From Xanthobacter aminoxidans (lineage in GTDB: Bacteria; Pseudomonadota; Alphaproteobacteria; Rhizobiales; Xanthobacteraceae), in the NCBI RefSeq assembly GCF_023571765.1, contig NZ_JAMJXC010000001.1:186001-250000 (forward strand): a stretch of DNA of 64,000 bases, written 5' to 3'. The notes beneath the pieces are model-generated. The model saw only the letters and a program-made list of their open reading frames with translations, did not search any database and had not been told where the DNA came from. Below are positions 17,934 to 26,677 of this stretch, in pieces; the stretch's first letter is position 1, and every line of letters begins with the position of its first letter. The position numbers were made by a program, and so were the translations under genes.

Positions 17934-19382
17934 TCAGGAGACCTGAGCGACGATGCGGGCGAAAGCGGCGTTGGGGTCCTTCACCAGCGCGTCGGAGAGG
18001 TCCACGCTCTCCTCGCCCTTCACGCGGATGCGGCGGAAGGCGAGGGGATCGTCGGAGAGCGGGGCGGTGGCGTCGAGGCCGAGCTTGGCGCCGATGCCGC
18101 CTTCGTCGGTGGAGGGGTCGAGCTTGGAGCCGAGCGCGCCGGAGACCACCACCATGTCGCGGTCGGCCTGGAAGCGGGTGGCCACCGCCCATTCGATCTC
18201 GTCGGCGCTGGAGATGTCCACGTCCTTGTCCACCACCACCACCTGCTTCACGTCGTAGTGGCCGCCGAAGGCGCACAGGATGATGTTCTTGGCCTCGCCC
18301 TCGCGCTCCTTGTCGATCTTGACGACGAGGTGATAGCGGCAGGTGCCGCCGCGGGTGAGGCGCACGTCCAGCACGTTCGGAAAGGACCGCTTGAGGTGCT
18401 GCAGCAGCGTCGCCTCGCGCGGCACGCCGCCGAGCACCAGATGCTCAAACGAGCCGCCGACGATGGTGTGGTAGATGGGGTGACGGCGATGGGTCACCGC
18501 ATCCACCTCGATCACCTCGCGGGCGGCGCGCGGGCCATAATATTGCGGGAACTCGCCGAACGGGCCTTCCGGCTCGCGCACCTTGGGCAGGATGCGCCCT
18601 TCCACCACGATCTCGGCGGCGGCCGGCACGCGCACCGCATTGGTCCTGCACTTCACCACCTCGACCGGGCGGCCGAGGAGGGAGCCGGCGATCTCCATCT
18701 CGTCCTCGTCCAGCGCACAGATGGCCTGCGAGGCGAGGAGCAGCGCCGGGTGTGCGCCGATGACGATGGCGATCTCCAGCGCCGCGCCCGCCTCTTCCGC
18801 CATGCGGTAGTAGGCCAGCGTGTGGCGCGGCAGCAGCAGCACGCCGATGCGGTTCGGCCCGCTGATCTGGCAGCGGTGGATGGAGACGTTCTGCACCCCG
18901 GTGACGGGATTGCGCGCGATGAGCAGCCCGGCGGTGATGTAGGGGCCGCTGTCCAGCTCGTTGTGGGAAGGGATGGGCAGCTGGGCGAGGAGATTGACCT
19001 CGTTATGCACCACCTCCTGCACGGGCGCGGAGGTGACTTCAACGCATGGCGTCGGCTTCGCGGCGGCGGCGAGGAAGTGGGGCAGCAACTGGTCCTCGGT
19101 GACGCCCAGGGCATCCGCCACCCATGCGCGCTGGGTGAAGAGGTTCACCACGACGGGCATGTCGTGCGCCTTGCCGTCCGCGCCCACGGGATGAGGGAAC
19201 AGCACCGCTTTGTCGCGCTCGGTGCGCTTGGCCACGGCGGCGAGGTTGTCGGCCAGCGGCAGGTTCTCCCGCGCGACCGCCAGCCGGCCGTGGGCGGCGA
19301 GGTCGGCGAGCCAAGAACGCAAATCCGACATGCGCAGATCGGGGGGCGTCTGCGTGGCGGGACGGGGGCGGGGTTCCAACAT
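17934..19382 (-). CDS. hmfF: UbiD-family prenylated-FMN decarboxylase, 2,5-furandicarboxylate decarboxylase HmfF
   Basis: About 482 residues from 19382, or 465 from an inner Met at 19331; neither start has a strong Shine-Dalgarno. Numbered from the inner Met, the UbiD residues line up with Fdc1: Asn148, Arg153, His170, Glu213 for metal and prFMN binding, and the Glu255/Arg153/Glu260 catalytic triad in EGPFGEF. It would decarboxylate FDCA to 2-furoate with prFMN supplied by the adjacent UbiX. It lies 35 bp (or 86 bp) after hmfG. The FDCA substrate is inferred from the complete hmf neighbourhood. Confidence 0.85.
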   Translation of the reverse strand: MLEPRPRPATQTPPDLRMSDLRSWLADLAAHGRLAVARENLPLADNLAAVAKRTERDKAVLFPHPVGADGKAHDMPVVVNLFTQRAWVADALGVTEDQLLPHFLAAAAKPTPCVEVTSAPVQEVVHNEVNLLAQLPIPSHNELDSGPYITAGLLIARNPVTGVQNVSIHRCQISGPNRIGVLLLPRHTLAYYRMAEEAGAALEIAIVIGAHPALLLASQAICALDEDEMEIAGSLLGRPVEVVKCRTNAVRVPAAAEIVVEGRILPKVREPEGPFGEFPQYYGPRAAREVIEVDAVTHRRHPIYHTIVGGSFEHLVLGGVPREATLLQHLKRSFPNVLDVRLTRGGTCRYHLVVKIDKEREGEAKNIILCAFGGHYDVKQVVVVDKDVDISSADEIEWAVATRFQADRDMVVVSGALGSKLDPSTDEGGIGAKLGLDATAPLSDDPLAFRRIRVKGEESVDLSDALVKDPNAAFARIVAQVS

Positions 19383-19417
19383 GGGTCTCAGGTTCCGCTG
19401 GTCGGGAATGGGGGCGT

Positions 19418-20038
19418 TCAGCTGGCGGGCGCGATCTGGCGCAGGGGGGCCTTGCGGCGGCGCGGGCCGCTCTCCTCGCCCCAGCGGCGCACCGCGCCCA
19501 CTTCGATGTCGAACAAATCGAGCACCCGCCCGACCGTGTGGTCGATCATCTCTTCGAGGCTGGCGGGGCGGGAATAGAAGGCCGGCATGGGCGGGGAGAT
19601 GATGGCGCCCATCTCGGACACCTGGGTCATGGTACGCAGGTGGCCGGTGTGCAGCGGCGTCTCGCGCGCCATCAGCACCAGCCGGCGGCGCTCCTTCAGC
19701 ACCACGTCGGCGGCGCGGCTGAGCAGGCTGGCGGTGACGCCGGACGCGATCTCGGACATGGAGCGCATGGAGCAGGGCGCCACCACCATGCCCAGCGTGC
19801 GGAACGAGCCGGAGGAGATGGCGGCGGCCATGTCGTCGTTGGAATGGCACACGCTGGCGAGGGCCTTCACGTCCGCCACCTTGCGGTCGGTTTCGTGGGC
19901 CAGCGTGATCTCGGCGGTGCGCGACATGACGAGATGGGTCTCGATGCCGGCCGCGCGCAGCAGCTCCAGCATCCGCACGCCGTAGATCACGCCGGAGGCG
20001 CCGGAGATGCCGACGACGAGACGCTTGTGATCCTGCAT
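19418..20038 (-). CDS. hmfG: UbiX-family flavin prenyltransferase (HmfG)
   Basis: 206 residues. FMN-binding GISGASGVIYGVRMLELL (10-27), VAPCSMRSMSEIASG, and the MARETPLHTGHLRTM segment are characteristic of UbiX, which prenylates FMN to give the cofactor of UbiD enzymes. In hmf clusters the UbiX-like gene beside hmfF is named hmfG. It is first in the leftward transcript and diverges from the LysR gene; the 261-bp gap carries the LysR-type elements described separately. Confidence 0.88.
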   Translation of the reverse strand: MQDHKRLVVGISGASGVIYGVRMLELLRAAGIETHLVMSRTAEITLAHETDRKVADVKALASVCHSNDDMAAAISSGSFRTLGMVVAPCSMRSMSEIASGVTASLLSRAADVVLKERRRLVLMARETPLHTGHLRTMTQVSEMGAIISPPMPAFYSRPASLEEMIDHTVGRVLDLFDIEVGAVRRWGEESGPRRRKAPLRQIAPAS

Positions 20039-20223
20039 GGCATCTCCTCCGCGCGCTGCCGCACATGTGGCTGAGGCCGGACGGGAGATGTGGAAAAGGC
20101 AAGACGCATCGTTCGGGCGCCATGCGCCCGTCCTTGCCGACGATCCCTCCCCGCCACGGGCCGTTCCGGCCTTCTGGGCGACGGCTCCGTGAGCCGGTTA
20201 TCAGGTCATAGACAAAGGTAGTA

Positions 20224-20264
20224 ATCACTGCAAATAATGAATGGTTATCGACGTTATCATTCAT
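20224..20264. promoter_or_regulatory. LysR-type control region between hmfG and lysR
   Basis: Two overlapping signals are visible. ATGAATG (20237-20243) and CATTCAT (20258-20264) form a 7-bp inverted repeat around a GTTATC-GAC-GTTATC direct repeat. The segment 20224-20249 read on the minus strand matches 21278-21303 on the plus strand at 21 of 26 bases, with the core ATTATTTGC-R-GTGAT identical except for one base. It is markedly AT-rich for this genome. Position in a LysR divergent promoter supports regulator binding; no DNA-binding data. Confidence 0.6.
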
Positions 20265-20299
20265 GCTGATTTCAAGCAGGGCCGCGAAGGACAGTCGCG

Positions 20300-21289
20300 A
20301 TGGACCTCAGGCAGATGCAGTATTTCCTGTGCCTCGCGGAGACCGGCAACGTGACCCGCGCGGCGCGCCAGCTCAACATCGTGCAGCCGGCGCTGAGCAT
20401 GCAGATCGCCAAGCTCGAAGCCGAATTCGGCAAGAAGCTGTTCGATCGCAGCGCCCACGGCGTTTCCACCACCCCGGCGGGGGAGGCGCTGGCACGGCTC
20501 ATCTCGCCCATCGTGCGCGACGTGGAGCACGCCATGCAGGAGATGGCGCGGCTCGACGGACGTGTGTCCGGCCGGGTGGTGGTGGGGCTCATCACCTCGG
20601 TGGCGCAGAGCACGCTGGCGAACTCCTCCGCCACCGTCGCCGCGCGCTATCCCGACGTGGAATTCTCCGCCTGCGAGGGCTACACCGAGACCATGATGGA
20701 CTGGGTGACGACGGGCCAATTGGACCTCGCCATCATCAACGTGCCGCGGCAGAAACGGGGGCTCGCCTCCCAGCATATCCTCGACGAGGAGATGGTGTTC
20801 GCCGCGCGCACGGATGCGCCTCTCAAGGTGCCGGAAAACCTCGGCTTCGCCGATCTCGGCGGGCTCGATCTGGTGCTGCCCTCCAAGCGCCACGGCCTGC
20901 GGGCCATCCTCGAAGCGCAGGCGGCGGAGGCGGGCATCGAGCTGAAGCCGCGCATCGAGATCGACACGCTCTCCGCCATCTGCGAGGTGGTGGCGACCAC
21001 CGATCTTGCCACCGTGCTGCCCACCATCGCATTGCATCAGGTGCTGGCGGCCGGACGGGTGCGGGGGCATCGCTTCGCCACCCCGCTCACGCGCTCCATC
21101 GCCATGGTGCACCAGCCGCGCCGGGCCATCTCGGCGGCGGCCCATGCGGTGGTGGAGGTGATCCGGCAGGATCTGGTGGATGCCGCCAGCTCCGCCGCCA
21201 CCTTTGTGCGCGCCGCGGCGCCGGTGTCGCCCCCGCGGCGGCGGGGGCGGGGCAAGATCAGTCACGCTGATTTCCCCGATAATCCGTAA
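20300..21289 (+). CDS. LysR-family transcriptional regulator
   Basis: 329 residues. The N-terminal winged HTH is MDLRQMQYFLCLAETGNVT ... QPALSMQIAKLEAEFGKKLF; the C-terminal effector domain contains VVVGLITSVAQSTLA and LDLAIINVPRQ. The C-terminus extends past the usual LysR length with an Ala/Arg-rich tail (APVSPPRRRGRGK). It is divergent from hmfG and 78 bp upstream of the hydroxyacid dehydrogenase gene. A similar DNA element occurs upstream of both, so it probably controls both directions. Confidence 0.87.
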   Translation: MDLRQMQYFLCLAETGNVTRAARQLNIVQPALSMQIAKLEAEFGKKLFDRSAHGVSTTPAGEALARLISPIVRDVEHAMQEMARLDGRVSGRVVVGLITSVAQSTLANSSATVAARYPDVEFSACEGYTETMMDWVTTGQLDLAIINVPRQKRGLASQHILDEEMVFAARTDAPLKVPENLGFADLGGLDLVLPSKRHGLRAILEAQAAEAGIELKPRIEIDTLSAICEVVATTDLATVLPTIALHQVLAAGRVRGHRFATPLTRSIAMVHQPRRAISAAAHAVVEVIRQDLVDAASSAATFVRAAAPVSPPRRRGRGKISHADFPDNP

Positions 21290-21303
21290 TTATTTGCGGT
21301 GAT
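21278..21303 (+). promoter_or_regulatory. Second copy of the LysR-region element, upstream of the hydroxyacid dehydrogenase
   Basis: This 26-bp segment matches the minus strand of 20224-20249 at 21 positions; ATTATTTGC-G-GTGAT at 21289-21303 differs from the other copy by one base. It overlaps the 3' end of lysR and lies 65 bp before the dehydrogenase start. The two copies each point toward the gene they precede, as expected of shared operator or promoter elements. Confidence 0.55.
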
Positions 21304-21353
21304 GGCGGCTGGCGCTCTACCACAGCGGGAACAAGACAAGACGAGGAAACGCC

Positions 21354-21371
21354 ATGGGAGCCGTGCGATGA
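21354..21371 (+). other. Five-codon leader ORF (MGAVR) overlapping the hydroxyacid dehydrogenase start
   Basis: ATG at 21354 follows ACGAGGAAAC, the only good ribosome site here. It opens a five-codon frame that ends TGA at 21369-21371, overlapping the ATG at 21368 (ATGA). Ribosomes ending on this leader could re-initiate on the dehydrogenase. Conservation is untested. Confidence 0.35.
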
Positions 21372-22645
21372 CGGACCGCGCCATCAGCGGGCGCGCCTCT
21401 CAACCCGCCGCCGTTCCACCCGCCGCCGCGCCCGCCGCAGCCTGGGGCGCCGGCTCCGGCACCAGCGCCGCGGCGCGGCTGAAGCAGCGGATGCCGACGC
21501 TCGACTATCTGGAGCGTGCCGCCCGCCGCCGCATCCCGCGTTTCGCCTGGGATTTCCTCGAAGGCGGCACCGGCGCCGACGTGGGCATCGCCGAGAACCG
21601 CGCGGCGCTGGATGCCGTGAAGCTGGTGCCGCGCTACGGCGCGCCGGGACCGGTGGACACCGGCGTCGATCTCTTCGGCACCCGCTACAGCGCACCCATC
21701 GGCATCTCGCCGGTGGGCGTGGACGGGCTGGTGTGGCCCGGCGCCACGCAGCTCCTCGCCACAGCGGCGGCGAAGGCGCGCATTCCCTATGTGGTGGGCA
21801 CGCTGGCCAGCGCCTCCATCGAGGAGGTGGCGGCGTTCGCCGGCGACTGCACCTGGTTCCAGCTCTATGGCCTGCCGGGGCGGGACCATCTCGTCACCCT
21901 CGATCTGGTGCGCCGGGCCGAGGCGGCGGGCGCCCGCGCCCTCGTGGCGACGCTGGACGCGCCGGTGCGCTCCAAGCGCCCGCGGGACCTCAGCAACGGC
22001 CTCGTCGTGCCCTTCCGCACCACGGCCCGCACCGTGCGCGACGTGGCCCTGGCCCTGCCGTGGGCGCTGGCGCTGGCGAAGGCCGGCACGCCGCAATTCG
22101 CCAACATGACGCCCTATGTGGAAGCGCCCGCGACGCTGCCCAAGACCGCCGGATTCGTGCAGAGCGAGATCAAGGGCACCTTCTCTTGGGAGGCGGTGAA
22201 GCGCCTGCGCGATGCCTGGCCGCGCGCGCTGGTGATGAAGGGCATTATGCATCCCGCCGATGCGGAGAGGGCGACTTCCATCGGCGTGGATGGCATCCTC
22301 GTCTCCAACCATGGCGGCCGCCAGCTCGATGCCGCGCCGGCCGCCATCGACGTTCTGCCGGCCATCGCGTCTACAGTGGGGACGCGCGCCACCGTGCTGT
22401 TCGACAGCGGCATCCGTTCCGGCCTCGATGTGGCCCGCGCGCTGGCGCTCGGCGCAACCAGCACCTTCTGCGGCCGCGCCTTCCTCATCGGCCTCGCCGG
22501 CATCGGCGATGGCGGCGCGGACTATGTGGCGGAACTGCTCACCGAGGAAGTGCAGGTGGCCATGGGCCAGCTCGGCGTGCGGGATCTCGCCGCGCTGAAG
22601 GGCGTGGAACGCCGCCACGAGCGTGCCTTCGCATTCCGGCCGTGA
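21368..22645 (+). CDS. FMN-dependent alpha-hydroxyacid dehydrogenase (lactate/mandelate dehydrogenase family)
   Basis: 425 residues with an Ala/Pro-rich N-terminal tail (1-40). FMN and catalytic residues of the family are present: Lys291 in LVMKGIMHP, His315 and Arg318 in VSNHGGRQLD, and the FMN phosphate site FDSGIRSGLDV (346-356). It oxidises an (S)-2-hydroxyacid to the 2-oxoacid. The start at 21368 is chosen by coupling to a leader ORF. Its location beside the furan operon, which encodes a ThDP enzyme and ALDH, parallels the mandelate pathway order hydroxyacid, oxoacid, aldehyde, acid. Substrate unknown. Confidence 0.84.
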   Translation: MTDRAISGRASQPAAVPPAAAPAAAWGAGSGTSAAARLKQRMPTLDYLERAARRRIPRFAWDFLEGGTGADVGIAENRAALDAVKLVPRYGAPGPVDTGVDLFGTRYSAPIGISPVGVDGLVWPGATQLLATAAAKARIPYVVGTLASASIEEVAAFAGDCTWFQLYGLPGRDHLVTLDLVRRAEAAGARALVATLDAPVRSKRPRDLSNGLVVPFRTTARTVRDVALALPWALALAKAGTPQFANMTPYVEAPATLPKTAGFVQSEIKGTFSWEAVKRLRDAWPRALVMKGIMHPADAERATSIGVDGILVSNHGGRQLDAAPAAIDVLPAIASTVGTRATVLFDSGIRSGLDVARALALGATSTFCGRAFLIGLAGIGDGGADYVAELLTEEVQVAMGQLGVRDLAALKGVERRHERAFAFRP

Positions 22646-22697
22646 CGGGGGTGGTTGCGGCCTCATGAACCCCGGTCAGGGCCGCGCGCGCTGAGGC

Positions 22698-23201
22698 TCA
22701 GATCGCGGTTGCGATGGCGCGCACGGCGGCCTCTTCCTCATCCGTGAGCTGCCGGCCGGCGAAGGCCACCACCACCTGCGCCATGGCGGCGCGGGCGAGG
22801 GCTGCCGCATCGGTCTGGTGCAGTGCAAGCGGGCCGGCGGGGAGTGTGCCCAGCTCTTCCAGCTCGATGATCTCGGCGGCGATCTCGATGGCCTGTACCT
22901 GCGCGCGCAGCTTCGTCGTGCGTGCGTCCGGCGCGGGGCTGGGGCCGGTCTTCAGGCGGCGGCGCACAGTGCGCAGGGCCTTCACCACCTCATTGTGCCA
23001 GTCCGCCACAAGCGCCCGCGCGGCGGTGATGTCGGCCGCGCCCACCTCCTGCCGCAGCGCCGCCCCGCGCCAGGCGGCGAAGAGGAGGATATTGACGTCG
23101 AGCCCGGTCGCGTCCTGCAGGGTGAGGCAGGCGGGCGGCACGCCTTCGCGGCCATAGAGGGCGAGGGCGAAGTCCTTCAGGGTGGGGGTCTCGTCCGCCA
23201 T
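22698..23201 (-). CDS. TIGR02444-type conserved protein of unknown function
   Basis: 167 residues, soluble and helical. The opening TLKDFALALYGREGVPPACL, then LQDATGLDVNILLFAAW and DWHNEVVKALRTVRRRLK, matches the small TIGR02444 family found near core genes in many alphaproteobacteria. Function is not known. Start at 23201; in-frame upstream codons add 19 unlikely residues. It faces the divergent hydrolase at 23321. Confidence 0.7.
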   Translation of the reverse strand: MADETPTLKDFALALYGREGVPPACLTLQDATGLDVNILLFAAWRGAALRQEVGAADITAARALVADWHNEVVKALRTVRRRLKTGPSPAPDARTTKLRAQVQAIEIAAEIIELEELGTLPAGPLALHQTDAAALARAAMAQVVVAFAGRQLTDEEEAAVRAIATAI

Positions 23202-23320
23202 CGTCGCGCCCTTTCTCGTCTCCGGCGAAGGCTTAAGGGACGGGCACGCGGGACGCAATTCATCCGCATTGCCGCGCCGGGAGAAGGCTGCTTCACTCCG
23301 TCAAAAATGGAGGCGCGCCC

Positions 23321-24049
23321 ATGCCCGCGGACGAGATTTCGCCGAAGACCTTTGTGCTCGTCCACGGCGCATGGCACGGCGGCTGGTGCTGGCGGGAGGT
23401 GGCGGACCTCCTGCGCGGGCGCGGCCATCGCGTGTTCGCGCCGACCCTCACCGGCCTCGGCGAGCGGCGCCATCTCATGAGCCCCGACATCAGCCTCGCC
23501 ACCTTCGTCGCCGACGTGGCGGGCGTGATCGAGGCGGAGGAACTGGAAGACATCATCCTCGTGGGCCACAGCCACGGCGGCGCGGTCATCAGTGGCGTCG
23601 CGGATGCCATGCCGGAGCGCATCTGTGCGCTCGTCTATCTCGATGCCACCATCTTGCAGAATGGCGAGAGCGCCTTCGGCGTGCTGCCGGCGGAGGTGGT
23701 GGCGGAGCGGCGTCGCAAGGTGGCGGAGGCGGGCGGCATCGCCATGCCGGTGCCTGATGTGACGGCCTTCGGCGTCCCCGCCGATCATCCCCGCGCGGAC
23801 TGGGTGCGCCGCCGCCTCACGCCCCATCCGGTGGGCTCCTACGAGAGCCCGCTCGCGCTCTCCCATCCCGTGGGCAACGGGCGGCCCTCGACCTATATTT
23901 CCTGCACCGATCCGCTCTATCTGCCCATGGAGCCGGCGCGGGCCTATGCGCGGCAGGCGGGATGGACCTTCATCGAGATGCCCACCGGCCACGATGCCAT
24001 GGTGTTGGAGCCGGAGGCGCTGGCGGGGCTGCTGGACGGGGTGGGGTGA
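23321..24049 (+). CDS. Alpha/beta-hydrolase (esterase-like)
   Basis: 242 residues. The oxyanion strand is VLVHGAWHGGWCW (11-23), the nucleophile elbow is GHSHGG with the serine, and a C-terminal histidine is in PTGHDAMVLEP. This composition matches the small EstC/salicylate-esterase-like group that acts on short or aromatic esters. It ends 4 bp before the convergent exonuclease gene stop. The substrate is not predictable. Confidence 0.82.
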   Translation: MPADEISPKTFVLVHGAWHGGWCWREVADLLRGRGHRVFAPTLTGLGERRHLMSPDISLATFVADVAGVIEAEELEDIILVGHSHGGAVISGVADAMPERICALVYLDATILQNGESAFGVLPAEVVAERRRKVAEAGGIAMPVPDVTAFGVPADHPRADWVRRRLTPHPVGSYESPLALSHPVGNGRPSTYISCTDPLYLPMEPARAYARQAGWTFIEMPTGHDAMVLEPEALAGLLDGVG

Positions 24050-24053
24050 GGCC

Positions 24054-26225
24054 TCAGTACTTCAGCTTCGCGTAATAGGACGTCGCAGCCGCCGCCCGCG
24101 CCTCGCCCAATGTGCGGATGCCGCGCGCGCGGAGCAGGGGCAGCAGTTTCAGGAAGATGTCCGCCGTCACCAGCGCATCGCCCAAGGCTGTGTGGCGGCC
24201 GGAGACGGTGACGCCGAGGCGGCCGGCGATGGCTTCCATGCTGTGGCTCTCCTCGCCGGGATGGGCGAGGCCGGCGAGGAGCAGGGTGTCCAGCACCGGC
24301 TGGTCGAAGGCGACGCCGCTCGCCTGCTCCTTCAGCGTCAGGAAGCGCATGTCGAAGGCCACGTTGTGCCCCACCAGCACCGTCTCCGCCGCGAAGGCGT
24401 GGAAGGCGGGCAGCACCTCGCCGATACGCGGCTTGCCGCGCACCATCTCCGGCCGGATGCCGTGCACCGCGATGCCGGCCTCGGGGATGGAGCGGCCGGG
24501 GTCCACCAATTGGTCGAAGCATTCGCTGGAGAGGATGCGTCCGTTGACGATGCGGGTGGCGCCGATCTGGAGGATCTCGTCGCCGCCGGCCGGGTCGAGG
24601 CCGGTGGTCTCGGTGTCGAACACCGTATAGGCGAGCTCGCTCAGAAGGCGATCGTCGCTGGCGTGGCTGCCAGCGCTGGCGGCGAAGAGGTCGAAGTCGA
24701 AATAGGCCGGCCGGCTCTCCGCTGGGGCCGCCGCCTCGGCATGGCCTTCCGAAGCCGCCGGCAGCAGGAAGCGGAAGCAGGCGCCGGAGCCGGAGCGCGC
24801 GCGCTCCAGCCAGAGTTCCCCGCCGTGGCGCTCCACCACGTCGCGGACGCACAGTTGCGAGGCTCCCATGGGCGCGCCCGGCCAGCCGGCGCCGCCGGCC
24901 GCCGCATGGGCATCGGCGAAGGCGAGATCGAGATGGACCCGCCCGCCGGCCGGGGCGAGGCGCAGCGCGAAGGCGGGATCGGCCCCGCCCTCGGCCTCCG
25001 CCACGCGGGCGGCGAGGAAGGCGAGGGCACCGATGAGGGCGAAGCTGTCCACGCTCAGCCAGATGTCGGCATCCACCGCATCGGTCGCGACGGCATGCCC
25101 GGTGTCGGCGGCGATGCGGCGGGCGGCGGCGGCGGCGAGGTCGGCGCCCAGCATGTCCTGCAGGGGCCAGCGGCTGCCCAGGTCGCTGGAGGCATCGGCG
25201 GCCAGCGACAGGCGGGTGCCGAGCCCCATCACCTCGTCGCGCACCACCGCCTGGAAGCGCTCGCGGTCGGGCGCGTCGAGGTCGGGATAGTCCAGCATGT
25301 CGAGGGCCGCCTGCATGGCGGCGAGCGAGGCGCGGGCGGATTCGTTGAGGTCGATGAGGGTGCGGTCCTGCCGGGCGCGGGCCTCGTATTCGTCGGTGAT
25401 GTCGTCGAGCAGCAGCACGAACCCCGTCACCGCGCCCCCAGCTTCGGCGCGCACGGGGGCGAGCAGCACCCGCACCAGATGGCCCAGCGGCGTGGTGGTG
25501 ACGAAGCGGGCGGAGGGCCGCGCCTCTCCCCGCCCCATCAGCCGTTCCACCGTCTCGCGCGCATGGTCCATCAGCGCGCGATCGATGACGGTGTGGATGG
25601 AGCGGCCGAGGCCGATGGGGTCGGCGCCGACGCCTTCCCCAGTTCCACCCGCGGCGCTGCCCGGCGCGCGGAACAGGCGGCGGAAGAGGGTGCGGGCGCG
25701 GGCGTTGTAGAGGAGGATGCGGCCTTCGAGGTTCAGCACCACCACCGACTGCTCCAGCTCCGCCATCAGGGCGGCGAGCTGGTCGCGCTGGAAGGCGACG
25801 TCGCGGCTCGCCTCGGCGACCAGCCGGGCCATATCGTCCTGAAGCGCGCGGCGCTGGGCGGCGAGATCGTTCACCACCTCGCCCAAGGCCTTCAGCCCGG
25901 CCGGGCCGGTGGCGGGAACCGGCGGCGCGGCAGGATCGCCCGCCAGCACCCGCGCCGCATCGGCGAGGCGGGCCGGTGCCTCGGCATGGGCCACATAGAA
26001 CCGCCGCGCGAGCAGGCCGGCGCCGGCGGAGAACAGCACCCACCACAGCACCAGAACCATGCCGTGGCTTTCGGCCACCGGGGCGAGGGCGCCAAGAAGC
26101 GCGGTGCGCGCATCGCCATCCAGCGCCATCAGCAGGAAGCCGGCGCCCAGCACCAGCCACAGCGCAAGGGCGAGCCCCGGCAGCAGCATGGCCAGAACAG
26201 CGCCCGTCCCCCGCGGCAATTTCAT
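24054..26225 (-). CDS. Membrane PAS/pseudo-histidine-kinase fused to a DnaQ-type 3'-5' exonuclease
   Basis: 723 residues. Two hydrophobic helices (about 10-34 and 56-74), a coiled linker, a PAS-like domain (155-280), a DHp-like helix pair (285-345) without a phospho-acceptor His, and a degenerate ATPase tail (SGACFRFLLP at 480-489) precede a DEDDh exonuclease. Exonuclease residues are complete: Asp537 and Glu539 (FDTET), Asp625 (HNVAFD), His678 and Asp683 (HTALGDA). The start at 26225 overlaps the response-regulator stop by four bases (ATGA). It is last in the acetate-uptake signalling operon. The domain order points to a sensor-controlled nuclease or nucleotidyl hydrolase. Confidence 0.82.
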   Translation of the reverse strand: MKLPRGTGAVLAMLLPGLALALWLVLGAGFLLMALDGDARTALLGALAPVAESHGMVLVLWWVLFSAGAGLLARRFYVAHAEAPARLADAARVLAGDPAAPPVPATGPAGLKALGEVVNDLAAQRRALQDDMARLVAEASRDVAFQRDQLAALMAELEQSVVVLNLEGRILLYNARARTLFRRLFRAPGSAAGGTGEGVGADPIGLGRSIHTVIDRALMDHARETVERLMGRGEARPSARFVTTTPLGHLVRVLLAPVRAEAGGAVTGFVLLLDDITDEYEARARQDRTLIDLNESARASLAAMQAALDMLDYPDLDAPDRERFQAVVRDEVMGLGTRLSLAADASSDLGSRWPLQDMLGADLAAAAARRIAADTGHAVATDAVDADIWLSVDSFALIGALAFLAARVAEAEGGADPAFALRLAPAGGRVHLDLAFADAHAAAGGAGWPGAPMGASQLCVRDVVERHGGELWLERARSGSGACFRFLLPAASEGHAEAAAPAESRPAYFDFDLFAASAGSHASDDRLLSELAYTVFDTETTGLDPAGGDEILQIGATRIVNGRILSSECFDQLVDPGRSIPEAGIAVHGIRPEMVRGKPRIGEVLPAFHAFAAETVLVGHNVAFDMRFLTLKEQASGVAFDQPVLDTLLLAGLAHPGEESHSMEAIAGRLGVTVSGRHTALGDALVTADIFLKLLPLLRARGIRTLGEARAAAATSYYAKLKY

Positions 26226-26665
26226 GCAGGCAGGCTCCCGGCGGGCGGCTCGGCCAGCATGTCCTTCACCTTCTGCATCAGTTCGCGGGTGGAGAAGGGC
26301 TTGGTGACATAGGCATCCGCCCCCGCCCCAACGCCGCGCGCCATGTCGGTCTCGCGGCCCTTGGCGGTGAGCATGACGATGCGGGTCGCGCGCACCTCGG
26401 CGTCCGCCCGCACCGCTTCGCACACGTCGAAGCCGCTCATGCCGGGCATGGTGGCGTCCAGCAGCACGAGGCGCGGATGCTCGCGGCGGATGGTCTCCAG
26501 CGCCTCGCGGCCGTCGCGCGCCACCAGCACGGCGAAGCCCTCGCGCTTCATCATGAACTCCAGCGAGATGACGATGTTGGGCTCGTCATCGGCAATGAGC
26601 ACCTTGGCCCCTTGCGGGCAGGGCGCGGGATGGGCGCCCGGCTCCATGGCGATCTCCCTGTCCAT
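26222..26665 (-). CDS. Receiver-only response regulator
   Basis: 147 residues, a single CheY-like domain. Acidic pocket Asp26-Asp27, phospho-acceptor Asp70 (LLDATMPGM), Thr100 (MLTAKG) and Lys122 (VTKPFS) are intact. There is no output domain, unlike the LuxR-type CrbR/ErdR partners of CrbS-like kinases. It lies 12 bp after the kinase gene and couples to the exonuclease fusion. An inner Met at residue 7 is an alternative start. Confidence 0.88.
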   Translation of the reverse strand: MDREIAMEPGAHPAPCPQGAKVLIADDEPNIVISLEFMMKREGFAVLVARDGREALETIRREHPRLVLLDATMPGMSGFDVCEAVRADAEVRATRIVMLTAKGRETDMARGVGAGADAYVTKPFSTRELMQKVKDMLAEPPAGSLPA

Positions 26666-26677
26666 GGCGTTTCCTCC

